Shown here in pieces: positions 34,073 through 43,467 of a stretch of DNA of 57,262 bases (positions are counted from its first letter, which is position 1; each line of letters starts with the position of its first letter). The translations under genes were made by a program, and so were the position numbers. Where the stretch lies: the NCBI RefSeq assembly GCF_009765685.1, contig NZ_LMUY01000065.1, positions 1-57,262 on the forward strand, written 5' to 3'. This DNA comes from Acidisphaera sp. L21 (GTDB taxonomy: Bacteria; Pseudomonadota; Alphaproteobacteria; Acetobacterales; Acetobacteraceae). The notes under the pieces were generated by a model. It saw only the letters and a program-made list of their open reading frames with translations, searched no databases and was not told the DNA's origin.

Positions 34073-37000
34073 ATGCGCCTATCGCACTTCTTCATCGACC
34101 GTCCGATCTTCGCGACGGTGCTGGCGACGTTCATCACCATCGTGGGTGCCGTGGCGTATTTCACGCTGCCCGTCGCGCAGTACCCGGAGATCGCACCGCC
34201 GACCATCCAGATCAACGCCACCTATCCCGGCGCGTCCGCCGAGGTGATCAGCCAGACGGTGGCGACACCGCTGGAACAGCAGATCAACGGTGTCGAGAAC
34301 ATGCTTTACTTCAGTAGCCAATCGACCGGTGACGGTAAGCTGGCGCTGACGGTGACGTTCAAGCTGGGCACCAACCTCGACACCGCCCAGGTGCTGACGC
34401 AGAACCGCGTGTCCCAGGCATTGCCGCGCCTGCCGGATGCGGTGCAACGACTGGGCGTGACAGTGCAGAAAAACTCCCCGGACATGCTGATGGTGATCCA
34501 TCTGCTGTCGCCGGATAGCTCACGCGACCAGCTCTACATGTCCAACTACGCCACGTTGCACGTGAAGGACCAATTGTCCCGCGTCGAAGGCGTCGGCAAC
34601 GTGCAGATCTTCGGCGGACGCGACTACGCCATGCGGATCTGGTTGGATCCGGAGAAGGTCGCGTCGCACGATCTTACGGCGGGTGAAGTCGTCTCCGCCC
34701 TGCAGGCGCAGAACGTGCAGGTCTCCGCCGGCGTATTAGGGCAGCCACCGGTGGCGACACCGGGCGCATTTCAGTTGAACGTCGAAACGCTGGGCCGCCT
34801 AAATGACCCGGCGCAGTTCGCCGACGTCATCGTCAAATCCGACGATGCCGGCCGGGTGACGCGCGTGCGCGACATCGGGCGCGTGGAACTGGGTGCGCAG
34901 GATTACGGCGCCAATGGATATCTAGACGTGTCCAATGCGGTGCCGATGCTGGTGTACCAGCAGCCCGGCTCCAACGCGTTGGAGACCGCGCAGAAGATCC
35001 GCGCCACGATGACGGAATTGGCAGCGGCATTTCCGCAGGGTCTAAAATACGACATCGTCTACGACACGACGCTGTTCATCTCCCAATCCGTCCACGAGGT
35101 GGTAATGACCATCCTGGAGGCGGTGGGACTGGTCGTCGTCGTGGTGATCGTGTTCCTGCAAACCTGGCGCGCCTCGATCGTGCCGATCGCGGCAATCCCG
35201 ATCTCGCTGATCGGCACCTTCGCGATCTTGTCCGCCCTTGGATTCTCGCTGAACAACTTGTCCTTGTTCGGGCTGGTGCTGGCCGTCGGCATCGTGGTGG
35301 ACGACGCGATCGTGGTAGTGGAAAACGTGGAGCGAAACCTCCACGCCGGACTCTCGCCACGGGAGGCAGCGCACCGCACGATGGACGAGGTGGGTGGCGC
35401 ATTGATCGCAATTGCGCTGACACTCTGCGCCGTGTTCATCCCAACCGCATTCATCAGCGGCATTTCCGGCCAGTTCTTCCGCCAGTTCGCGGTCACGATC
35501 GCGGCTTCGACAGTGATCTCGTGCTTCATATCCCTTACGCTGAGCCCGGCTTTGTGCGCGTTGCTGTTCAAGCCGCACGAGATTGCGCACGCAAGCAAGC
35601 GCCAGCCGTTGCTGATGCGGCCGATTACCTGGTTCTTCAACGGCTTCAACCGGCTGTTCGAAATCTTGTCCAACACGTACGGGCGGATGACGGCACGGCT
35701 GATCCGGATGAGCGTGGTGGTGCTGGTGGTGTATGCCGGGTTGATCGGGCTGACGGGCTATCAGTTCAGCCGCGCGCCGACCGGGTTCATTCCGGACCAG
35801 GATCTGGGCTACTTCATCACGGTCATTCAACTGCCGCCCGGCTCCTCGTTGGAGCGGACGGATGCGGTGGTGAAGCAGGCGACCGACATCATTCTGGCCA
35901 CACCCGGCGTGGCCCATGCCGTGGCCTTTTCGGGCTTCGACGGTGCGACCTTCACCAACGCATCCAATGACGGCGCCATCTTCACCCCGCTCGATCCATT
36001 CGAGGAGCGGGTGGCGAAGGGGCAGAATGCCGCAGTGATTCTGAACGCGTTGCGCCAGCGTCTGTCGGTGATCCAGGATGCGTTCGTCATCACCATCCCG
36101 CCACCCCCTGTCGCCGGTATCGGCACCGCGGGCGGGTTCAAGATGATGCTGCAGGACCGCGACGGCCTCGGCCCGACCGCGCTGGAAGCGGCGGCGCAGG
36201 GAATGGCGGCGGCGGCCAACCAGATACCGGGCCTGGCCGGGGTGTTCACCCCCTTCAGCACCCGCACGCCCAGCGTCTACGCCGATATCGACCGCGAGCG
36301 CGCCGAAAAGCTGGGCGTAACGCCGGCCAAGGTGTTCGAGGCGATGCAGGTCTATTTAGGCTCCGCCTACATCAACGACTTCAACTATCTGGGCCGCACC
36401 TACCAGGTGACAGCGCAGGCCGATGCGAAGTATCGCGAAACCAACGAGGATATTGCCCGGCTGAAGACGCGTAACGCGTCCGGTGCGATGGTGCCGATCG
36501 GATCCGTTGCGCAACTGCACGACACCACCGGCCCGTACCGGGTGCCGCGTTACGACCTGTTCCCGGCGGCAGAGGTGCAGGGCGGCACGTTGCCCGGCGT
36601 GTCCTCCGGCTACGCGCTGGCGGCGATGGAGAAACTAGCGGCGGACCAACTGCCGCCCGGCATCGGCTTCGAATGGACCGACCTGGCGTTCCAGCAACGC
36701 CAGGCGGGGACGACCGCGATCCTGATCTTCGGCGCCTCCGTTCTGTTCGTCTTCCTGGTGCTGGCCGCGCAGTACGAGAGTTGGACGCTGCCGCTCTCGG
36801 TGGTGCTGATCGTGCCGATGTGTCTGCTGGCCGCGGTGACGGGGCTCATGATGCGCGGGATGAACGTGGACATCCTGGCGCAGATCGGCTTCGTCGTGTT
36901 GGTTGGCCTGGCCGCGAAGAACGCGATCCTGATCGTGGAATTCGCCAAGCAGGGCGAGGATGAAGGCCTGACTGCGCGCGAGGCCGCCGTCCAAGCCGCC

Positions 37001-37249
37001 CGCACCCGGTTGCGCCCGATCCTGATGACGTCGTTCGCGTTCATCCTGGGCGTGATCCCGCTGGTGCTGGCCACAGGCGCCGGGTCGGAGATGCGGCAGT
37101 CGCTGGGCACGGCGGTGTTCAGTGGGATGCTGGGGGTGACGTTGTTCGGCTTGGTGTTCACGCCAGTGTTCTACGCCGTGATCCGCTGGCTGTTCGCTGG
37201 CGGCCGCAAGGCCGCAGCGGCAGGCGCGCACCCGGTGCCGGCGGAGTAA
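34073..37249 (+). CDS. RND multidrug efflux pump, inner-membrane transporter (AcrB/HAE1 family)
   Basis: Proton-driven exporter of 1058 residues, usual length. It starts MRLSHFFIDRPIFATVLATFITIVG, has the proton-relay aspartates in VGIVVDDAIVVVENVER (transmembrane segment 4), and the QIGFVVLVGLAAKNAILIVEFAKQ segment with the conserved lysine. Two large periplasmic porter regions lie at about 35-335 and 560-870. It follows the adaptor in one transcription unit under the TetR protein. Substrate is unknown; HAE1 pumps export drugs, detergents or lipophilic compounds. Confidence 0.96.
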   Translation: MRLSHFFIDRPIFATVLATFITIVGAVAYFTLPVAQYPEIAPPTIQINATYPGASAEVISQTVATPLEQQINGVENMLYFSSQSTGDGKLALTVTFKLGTNLDTAQVLTQNRVSQALPRLPDAVQRLGVTVQKNSPDMLMVIHLLSPDSSRDQLYMSNYATLHVKDQLSRVEGVGNVQIFGGRDYAMRIWLDPEKVASHDLTAGEVVSALQAQNVQVSAGVLGQPPVATPGAFQLNVETLGRLNDPAQFADVIVKSDDAGRVTRVRDIGRVELGAQDYGANGYLDVSNAVPMLVYQQPGSNALETAQKIRATMTELAAAFPQGLKYDIVYDTTLFISQSVHEVVMTILEAVGLVVVVVIVFLQTWRASIVPIAAIPISLIGTFAILSALGFSLNNLSLFGLVLAVGIVVDDAIVVVENVERNLHAGLSPREAAHRTMDEVGGALIAIALTLCAVFIPTAFISGISGQFFRQFAVTIAASTVISCFISLTLSPALCALLFKPHEIAHASKRQPLLMRPITWFFNGFNRLFEILSNTYGRMTARLIRMSVVVLVVYAGLIGLTGYQFSRAPTGFIPDQDLGYFITVIQLPPGSSLERTDAVVKQATDIILATPGVAHAVAFSGFDGATFTNASNDGAIFTPLDPFEERVAKGQNAAVILNALRQRLSVIQDAFVITIPPPPVAGIGTAGGFKMMLQDRDGLGPTALEAAAQGMAAAANQIPGLAGVFTPFSTRTPSVYADIDRERAEKLGVTPAKVFEAMQVYLGSAYINDFNYLGRTYQVTAQADAKYRETNEDIARLKTRNASGAMVPIGSVAQLHDTTGPYRVPRYDLFPAAEVQGGTLPGVSSGYALAAMEKLAADQLPPGIGFEWTDLAFQQRQAGTTAILIFGASVLFVFLVLAAQYESWTLPLSVVLIVPMCLLAAVTGLMMRGMNVDILAQIGFVVLVGLAAKNAILIVEFAKQGEDEGLTAREAAVQAARTRLRPILMTSFAFILGVIPLVLATGAGSEMRQSLGTAVFSGMLGVTLFGLVFTPVFYAVIRWLFAGGRKAAAAGAHPVPAE

Positions 37250-37267
37250 TCCTCCGCCGGCACCGGG
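37231..37267. terminator. Strong hairpin at the end of the RND pump, shared with the convergent MFS gene
   Basis: Two perfect 16-base arms (37231-37246 and 37252-37267) around TAATC. The loop begins with the pump's stop codon. The arms read CCCGGTGCCGGCGGAG and its complement. The MFS stop at 37270 is three bases further, so the element can stop transcription in both directions. There is no U-tract. Confidence 0.7.
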
Positions 37268-37269
37268 CC

Positions 37270-38610
37270 TTACAGAAGCACCTTCTCCTTTTCCGGAATC
37301 CCGCCCTCCGCGGCGAGCGTTTCCAGCTGCCGGTCGTGCGTGAGTGACAGCCCTACCAGCATGGCGAAACCAAGGATCGTCGCAATGGCGAGCAGACCAA
37401 TCGCGTAGCTGCCCGTCGCATCCTTGATCCGGCCCATGACATAGGGCCCGAAAAAGCCGGATAGGTTGCCGAGCGAGTTCACGGCGGCAATGCCAGCCGC
37501 CGCCGCCGAGCCGGACAAGAACGTCGTCGGCAGGGCCCAGAAGCAGGGTTGGGCCCCGTAGATGCCGAAGCCCGCCAAGGTGAACAGGATCATTTTGCCA
37601 ACGGGATTGTCCACCACCGTAGACCCGGCGATGCAGAGCGCGGCGATGAGGATGGCAAGCCCCACATGCTCCCGCCGTTCGCCCGTCTTGTCGGAATGGC
37701 GACCCCAGTAAATCATGCCGACCACGCCCAAAATGTAGGGAAAGGTCGTGACGATACCGGTCCAGCCGTAACTCAGGCCAAAGCCGCTCACGATCTGCGG
37801 CAGGAAGAAGCCGATGCCGTATGTGGCCGCGTTGATCCCGAAATAGATGAAGGCCAGCAGGATCACCCTCGTGTTCCCCAAGGCCTGCAGAATGGTGAAG
37901 CGCTGTGCGCGTTCTCGAATCCGGTTCTCGACCACGTGACGCTCGACAAGCCATGTCCGCTCGTCCTCAGCCAACCAGGTCGCCTGGTCCGGTCGGTCCG
38001 TGAGGTAAGAAAGCACCACGAACGAGAGGATCAATGCCGGGATTGCCTCGATCAGATACATCCACTGCCAACCCGACAGGCCGAACCCGTGCAGATACAG
38101 CAGCCCGCCGGATAGCGGGCCGCCGATCACCGTAGAGAGCGGGATGGCCGCCATGAACATCCCGATCATCCGGGCACGATACAGGGCGGGGAACCAGATC
38201 GTCAGGAAGAAGATCATGCCGGGGAAGAACCCTGCCTCGGCCACGCCCAGCAGCACGCGTAATGTGATGAAGGTGGTGGTCGTGTCGATGCCTAGCCCGT
38301 GGGAGATCTGCGGGATGAACGCCATTGCCCCGGCGATGATGCCCCAGCTGAACATGATCCGCGCGATCCATCGCCGCGCACCAAACCGCTCCAGCAGGAT
38401 GTTCGATGGTACCTCGAAGAAGAAATAGGCGATGAAGAAGATGCCGGCGCCCAAGCCGTACACGGTCTGCGACAGTCCAAGCTCCTGGTTCATGCTCAGC
38501 GCAGCGAAGCCGACATTCACCCGGTCGAGATAGGCCACGAAGTAGCAAAGCATCAGGAACGGCATCAGCCGCCACATGACCTTCTGGATTGTGCGTGCCT
38601 CTACATCCAT
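37270..38610 (-). CDS. MFS transporter, anion:cation symporter (tartrate/glucarate-like)
   Basis: Twelve-helix transporter of 446 residues in the ACS family, which carries organic anions such as tartrate, phthalate or hexarates. Motifs include LCYFVAYLDRVNVGFAALSMNQELGLS at the N terminus, the segment LRVLLGVAEAGFFPGMIFFLTIWFP, and the long central loop. The ATG at 38610 has GGGAGAGAAC ahead of it; a 48-residue N-terminal extension in the same frame is not like the family. It is 185 bases downstream of the M81 peptidase on the same strand. Confidence 0.92.
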   Translation of the reverse strand: MDVEARTIQKVMWRLMPFLMLCYFVAYLDRVNVGFAALSMNQELGLSQTVYGLGAGIFFIAYFFFEVPSNILLERFGARRWIARIMFSWGIIAGAMAFIPQISHGLGIDTTTTFITLRVLLGVAEAGFFPGMIFFLTIWFPALYRARMIGMFMAAIPLSTVIGGPLSGGLLYLHGFGLSGWQWMYLIEAIPALILSFVVLSYLTDRPDQATWLAEDERTWLVERHVVENRIRERAQRFTILQALGNTRVILLAFIYFGINAATYGIGFFLPQIVSGFGLSYGWTGIVTTFPYILGVVGMIYWGRHSDKTGERREHVGLAILIAALCIAGSTVVDNPVGKMILFTLAGFGIYGAQPCFWALPTTFLSGSAAAAGIAAVNSLGNLSGFFGPYVMGRIKDATGSYAIGLLAIATILGFAMLVGLSLTHDRQLETLAAEGGIPEKEKVLL

Positions 38611-38795
38611 GCGTTCTCTCCCGTCGTTTTTTCTTCGGCGCTGGGAGTAGGCTATGGGAGACGGCATTACGTCAATCTTGCTGTTGTAACCCGTCGTCGT
38701 TCCGGGATCCGAAGCAGCCGGCAGAAAAGCGAACCCCATGCTGCATTGCAACAAAACGCTATCGGACAGCCGGAAGATCCCTCAGCCCTCGGCCG

Positions 38796-40265
38796 CTAGA
38801 ATGAGACGTCGCCGTATGGATAGTATGCCGCGAGGTCGACATGCTCGTAGGTCAAACCTTCCAGCCGGGTGGTGCCGAGGAATGGCTCGTCCGGCTGGAC
38901 CAATAGGATGGTTTTGGCGAACCCGGTGTCGTCGAAGCCGCGGCGGAAATGCACGCGGGACTTGATGGCAATGATGTCGAACGCCGCCGGGTCGATGCCG
39001 TTCTCCACCAGCGAGGACAGTTCCATCACCTGGGTTAGGTACGGACTCACCACCAGCACATTGCCATTTCCGAACCCCACATGCAGCCATCTGTCATCGC
39101 GCCGCTGCCCAGCCGTCACCGCCAGCACCACGCCCTGGATGTGTACCGGCTGCCCAGCGGACGGGTCTGCCAGGCCACCAACATGCCTATCGAACCTATC
39201 GCCAACCTTCACGTCGCCGAGCGCCTCGACCGTCGGGCGGTCGGTGACGCTGACGATCAGGGTCCTGGACAGGCCTTGGGCAATAATCTCCTGCAGCAGC
39301 CACGTGGCATAGCCGGAGCGATCGCTGTGGTCCGCCAGCACGACGGGCCTGGCGGCGGTTTTGGCAGCGGTAACGGCGTCGGCGATGCGGTGGATCTTCG
39401 TGGTGTGCAGCAAAGCCTCCCGCAGGCGCCATGCGGTCTGCGCCATATCGTCGGCCACGCGCCGTGCCAGGTCTGGCTTGCCGTTGGTCAGCACCTGGAA
39501 CGTCATCCCCACATCCGGCACGTCGGCCCAGGGGAAGCCGAAGAAGACGTTCACATACGTATCCGGGGATCGCGCCTCCCACACCAGCGCCCGTTGCACT
39601 AGGTCCATCCAGGGCGACGCGCCGGTCCATTGCAGCACGGTGGGGGAGATGATCGGCACCTTCACCGTCACATGCGCCGGCGCATAGTCGCCGCGGATGG
39701 CGCGTATTAGCATGCGGGCCGCGCGCTCCCCCTGCAGATGGGCATCGTAATGCGGGAAATATTTGACGGTGAAGGCCATGTCGGCATGGCGCAGGAACGC
39801 CTCATCCTCGTTGCCATGCGGGTCGAAGGTGGCGGCGATGAAGGCCTTGGGGCCGACGAATTCGCGTACGCGCCGTGCCAGTTCCGCCTCCGGCCGGGGC
39901 ACCCCGCGGGCGGCCATGGCGCCGTGGAGCGATAGGTAGACGCCGTCGAACGGGCCCTCCGCTTGCAACCCGGCGATCATGGTGCCGACGAAGCCCTCGT
40001 AACACTCCTCCGTCAGCCAGCCGGAGCCAGATCCGGCCTTCGAATCCAGCGGTGATTCGATGCCGACGAGTGCGACCCCCGCATACTCCCGCGCCACCTT
40101 CACGAAGCCGCCGATATAGGACGTCGGCTCCGACTGCAGCAGCGCCTCGCCCTTTGCTGGGGAGCCAGGAAAGGTGAAATCCGCCGTGGTCGTGTCGTAG
40201 GGCAGGAAGGTCACGGTTTCGTGAGAGAATTTCAGGACTGCGATGCGGATCGGTGTCGGGGTCAT
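38796..40265 (-). CDS. M81 family metallopeptidase (MlrC / DUF1485-like)
   Basis: A 489-residue protein of the M81 family, whose known member MlrC (microcystinase C) degrades a linear tetrapeptide product of microcystin breakdown. Family hallmarks are visible: FSHETVTFLP near the start, SLHGAMAARGVPRPEAELARRVREFVG, and the metal-binding segment FIAATFDPHGNEDEAF. A C-terminal domain (VVSPYLTQ, KSRVHFRRGFDDTGFAKTILLVQPDEPFLGTTRLEGL) completes the family profile. Start at 40265 has GGAGGAACC upstream. It is divergent from a gamma-glutamyltransferase gene. The actual substrate here is unknown. Confidence 0.9.
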   Translation of the reverse strand: MTPTPIRIAVLKFSHETVTFLPYDTTTADFTFPGSPAKGEALLQSEPTSYIGGFVKVAREYAGVALVGIESPLDSKAGSGSGWLTEECYEGFVGTMIAGLQAEGPFDGVYLSLHGAMAARGVPRPEAELARRVREFVGPKAFIAATFDPHGNEDEAFLRHADMAFTVKYFPHYDAHLQGERAARMLIRAIRGDYAPAHVTVKVPIISPTVLQWTGASPWMDLVQRALVWEARSPDTYVNVFFGFPWADVPDVGMTFQVLTNGKPDLARRVADDMAQTAWRLREALLHTTKIHRIADAVTAAKTAARPVVLADHSDRSGYATWLLQEIIAQGLSRTLIVSVTDRPTVEALGDVKVGDRFDRHVGGLADPSAGQPVHIQGVVLAVTAGQRRDDRWLHVGFGNGNVLVVSPYLTQVMELSSLVENGIDPAAFDIIAIKSRVHFRRGFDDTGFAKTILLVQPDEPFLGTTRLEGLTYEHVDLAAYYPYGDVSF

Positions 40266-40354
40266 TCGGGCGGTTCCTCCGGCTGGCGGGTTGCTGCGCC
40301 GCGGTATTGGCGTAGCGTATCGGACGTCGCTAGTTGCCGTAACGGAGCCGCCGG

Positions 40355-41965
40355 ATGTATCCAACCCCCCGCAGTCACCGCCCGCTGATCATGGGCCGCA
40401 ACGGCGCGGTGGGCGCCAACCACCCGCTGGCCACCCAGGCAGGGCTGGACACGCTGCGCGCCGGCGGCAATGCGGTGGATGCGGCGGTTGCGATCTCGCT
40501 GACCCTGGGCGTGGTGGAACCGATGATGTCCGGCCTGGGCGGGGACGGGTTCTATCAGGTGCATATCGCCGGGCAGCCGAAGGGGCTGGTGTATAACGGC
40601 ACCGGCCCGGCGCCGATCGCGGCCACGCCCGAGGCATTTCCCCAGGGCATGTCTGTCCACGGCCCGCGCAGCGTGTCGGTGCCGGGCTCGCTGGCTGGGA
40701 TCGCGGCGATGCATGCGGCACACGGCCGGCTGCCATGGGCCAAGCTGGCCGAACCCGCGATCGAGCACGCGCGGTATGGCTTCGCCGCGACCCATGCCTA
40801 TCGCATGTTTTCCACCGACAACCGTCCCCAACTGGCCGCCGACCCGCGCAGCCGGATGGTGTTCCTGGCCGAGGCAGAAACACGACCGCTCGCCGGGCTA
40901 GTGGTCCAGCCCGATCTCGCAAACACGCTGGAAGCAATCGCCGCCGATGGCGCGGAAACGTTCTATCGCGGCCGCCTGGCCCAGCGCCTGGCCGCCGGGC
41001 TGGCCGAAGCCGGCAGCCTGGTAGCGGAGGCGGATCTGGCCGCGTGCGAGGCGGAGGTGCAGGCCCCGATCGCCATCCAATACCGCGGCTACGAGGTGCG
41101 GCAGACACCGCCCAACTCCACGGGCTTCGTGATGCTGGAAATGCTGCGCATCGTGGAGCAGTTCGACCTGGCCGGCATGGACCCGGCGCAGCGCGTGCAC
41201 GTGCTGGTGGAGGCGAAGAAGCGTGCCTTCCTGGACCGCGAACGCTACGGTGCCGACCCCCGCTTCGAAACCGTCCCGATCGAGCATTTGCTGTCCGATG
41301 CCGTGGCCCACGCCCACGCCGCCGCCATTTCCATGGACCACGCCGCCGACCTGCCGCTGAAAATACCGGAGAAGGCGGAGGGCGATACCACCTATTTCTG
41401 CGTCATCGATGCGGAGGGCAATGCGGTGTCTGGCATCCAAAGCATCAACTCGTCCTTCGGGTCCGGCGTCACGGCCGGGGATACCGGCGTGCTGATGAAC
41501 AACCGCATGGCCTATTGGCACCTCGACCCCGCCCACCCCAATCGCCTCCAGCCCGGCAAGCGCGTGCGCCACACCATGAACGCCCCGATGGTGTTCCAGG
41601 ACGGTAAGTTGTGGGGTGTGCTGGGCACGCCGGGCGCGGATAATCAGGTGCAGGTGAACCTGCAGGTGCTGACAGCCATGCTGGACCTCGGCGCCGACCC
41701 GCAGACCGCGATCGAGCGGCCGCGCTGGACCAGCAGCCAGCCCGGCCAGGGCGCCAACTGGCCCCATGCCGGCGATGGCGTGCTCACGATCGAGAATGAT
41801 ATCGGCGACGAGGTTCTGGCCGGGCTGGAGGCGCGCGGCCACGTGCTGAACCGGGTTGCCCATATGGGCGGTCCCTGCTCGATGCAGGCGATCCGCCTCA
41901 TGCCGAACGGCGTTCGCATGGCCGCGTCCGACACGCGACGCGACGGCTGGGCGGGCGCATATTGA
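40355..41965 (+). CDS. ggt: Gamma-glutamyltransferase family protein (cytoplasmic, N-terminal nucleophile hydrolase)
   Basis: A 536-residue protein of the gamma-glutamyltransferase family, made as one chain that cuts itself before a threonine. The predicted nucleophile is T345 in EGDTTYFCVID; the third residue is Tyr where E. coli GGT has His. Other markers are GGNAVDAAVA, SGLGGDGFYQV, and SFGSGVTAGDTGVLMNNRM. There is no signal peptide, so it acts in the cytoplasm. Family members hydrolyse or transfer gamma-glutamyl groups or act as acylases. The stop overlaps the thioesterase ATG. Confidence 0.9.
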   Translation: MYPTPRSHRPLIMGRNGAVGANHPLATQAGLDTLRAGGNAVDAAVAISLTLGVVEPMMSGLGGDGFYQVHIAGQPKGLVYNGTGPAPIAATPEAFPQGMSVHGPRSVSVPGSLAGIAAMHAAHGRLPWAKLAEPAIEHARYGFAATHAYRMFSTDNRPQLAADPRSRMVFLAEAETRPLAGLVVQPDLANTLEAIAADGAETFYRGRLAQRLAAGLAEAGSLVAEADLAACEAEVQAPIAIQYRGYEVRQTPPNSTGFVMLEMLRIVEQFDLAGMDPAQRVHVLVEAKKRAFLDRERYGADPRFETVPIEHLLSDAVAHAHAAAISMDHAADLPLKIPEKAEGDTTYFCVIDAEGNAVSGIQSINSSFGSGVTAGDTGVLMNNRMAYWHLDPAHPNRLQPGKRVRHTMNAPMVFQDGKLWGVLGTPGADNQVQVNLQVLTAMLDLGADPQTAIERPRWTSSQPGQGANWPHAGDGVLTIENDIGDEVLAGLEARGHVLNRVAHMGGPCSMQAIRLMPNGVRMAASDTRRDGWAGAY

Positions 41966-42417
41966 TGGCGCTGCCAGCGGGGATCCCGGAGGGGTGGGAG
42001 CGGCTGCCTACCCAAGCCTTTGGCAACCATGTCGGCCCGTTTTTCCGCCCGGTGGATTGGGACGGCCTACTATGCGGCTTCGTGACGGACGAACGCCACG
42101 GCAACAAGCGCGGCGTCACCCATGGCGGGATGCTGGCCACCGCCTTCGACGTCGCCCTCGGCAATGCGAGTTGGCGGGCCGCCAACCAGCAGCCCAGCGC
42201 CACCGTGAACTTGGCGGTGCAATATGTCGGCGCCTTAAAACTGGGCGAGTTCGCCACCATACGATCGGAGGTGATCAAGGCCACGCGCAGCCTGGTCTTC
42301 GTCCGCGGCGTGATGCGTGTCGATGACAGGGTCGTGGCCACCGGGGAGGGCGTCTGGAAGATTCTGAAATGGCGGGGCGAACCCTTCGTCCCGCTGGAGC
42401 AACGAGCAGGAGACTAG
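41965..42417 (+). CDS. PaaI-type hotdog-fold thioesterase
   Basis: A 150-residue hotdog-fold protein. The sequence HGNKRGVTHGGMLATAFDVALGNA (about 41-64) contains the HGG motif of the PaaI family, and QPSATVNLAVQYVGALKLGEFATIRSEV the central beta-strands. It should cleave acyl-CoA thioesters. The ATG at 41965 overlaps the gamma-glutamyltransferase stop (TGATG), and the aldo/keto reductase gene begins 1 base after its stop, so these three genes are one transcription unit. Confidence 0.86.
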   Translation: MALPAGIPEGWERLPTQAFGNHVGPFFRPVDWDGLLCGFVTDERHGNKRGVTHGGMLATAFDVALGNASWRAANQQPSATVNLAVQYVGALKLGEFATIRSEVIKATRSLVFVRGVMRVDDRVVATGEGVWKILKWRGEPFVPLEQRAGD

Positions 42418-42418
42418 C

Positions 42419-43441
42419 TTGGAATTTAATCGCCTCGGCCATTCGGGCCTGCGGGTTCCCGCCCTTGCCTTCGGCACCGCGACCTTCGGCGGCGGGAATG
42501 ATTTCTTCAAGGCATGGGGTTCCACCGATGCAGGCGCCGCCACGCGCCTGATCGACGTGTGCCTGGACCACGGCGTGAGCCTGTTCGATACGGCGGACGT
42601 GTATTCCGCCGGGCTGGCCGAAACCATTCTGGGCGAGGCGATCAAGGGCAAGCGCAATCGCCTGCTGATCTCGACCAAGGCGACGTTCCCGATGGGGGAC
42701 GGGCCGAACGATTTCGGATCGTCCCGCCAGCATCTGACGGATGCGGTGGATGCCTCGCTGCGGCGGCTGGGCGTGGACCACATCGACCTGCTGCAACTGC
42801 ACGGCCAGGACTACAACACGCCGGTGGAAGAAACCCTGTCCACGCTGGACCAGTTCGTGCGCACGGGGAAGGTGCGATACATAGGCTGCTCCAACTTCAA
42901 CGGCTGGCACCTGATGAAGTCGCTGGCTGTGTCGGACCGCTATGGCTACGCGAAATACGTGGCGCACCAGGCCTATTACTCCCTGCTGAACCGCGATTAC
43001 GAGTGGGATCTGCTGCCATTGGGCCGCGACCAGGGCGTGGGCGCAGTGGTATGGAGCCCTCTGGGTTGGGGCAAGCTGACGGGCAAGATCCGCCGCGGAC
43101 AGGCGGCCCAGCCCGGCACCCGCGCACACGACATCGCCGGCACCGGCCCGCAATACGAGGAGGAGCGATTGTTCCGCATCGTCGATGCGCTGGATGTTGT
43201 GGCCAAGGAAGTCGGCAAGACCATTCCACAGGTTGCGCTGAACTGGCTGCTGCGCCGGCCAACCGTGTCCAGCGTGATCATCGGCGCCCGGAACGAAGAA
43301 CAACTGATCCAGAACATCGGCGCCGTTGGTTGGGCGTTGACGCCGGGCCAGGTGGCGACGCTGGATGAGGCCAGTGATGTCAGCCCTGCCTACCCGGTGT
43401 GGCACCAGCGTAATTTCCCGCAGTTGAACGAGAAGGCCTAA
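42419..43441 (+). CDS. Aldo/keto reductase
   Basis: NADPH-dependent oxidoreductase of 340 residues with the TIM-barrel fold. The catalytic set is visible: Asp and Tyr in LFDTADVYSAG (about 56-66), Lys in ISTKATFPMG, and His in LLQLHGQD. The NADP-binding end includes ALNWLLRRPTVSSVIIGARNEEQL. The start is TTG, supported by AGGAGACTAGC just before it. It follows the thioesterase gene within 1 base. Substrate unknown. Confidence 0.94.
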   Translation: MEFNRLGHSGLRVPALAFGTATFGGGNDFFKAWGSTDAGAATRLIDVCLDHGVSLFDTADVYSAGLAETILGEAIKGKRNRLLISTKATFPMGDGPNDFGSSRQHLTDAVDASLRRLGVDHIDLLQLHGQDYNTPVEETLSTLDQFVRTGKVRYIGCSNFNGWHLMKSLAVSDRYGYAKYVAHQAYYSLLNRDYEWDLLPLGRDQGVGAVVWSPLGWGKLTGKIRRGQAAQPGTRAHDIAGTGPQYEEERLFRIVDALDVVAKEVGKTIPQVALNWLLRRPTVSSVIIGARNEEQLIQNIGAVGWALTPGQVATLDEASDVSPAYPVWHQRNFPQLNEKA

Positions 43442-43467
43442 CCGACCAGCCAACCCCCGGAGGTGAC

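Noticed and set aside
37231-37267. Hairpin as a mobile-element end
   Set aside because: It spans a stop codon between two convergent genes with no repeat partner seen in the window; a shared terminator is simpler.
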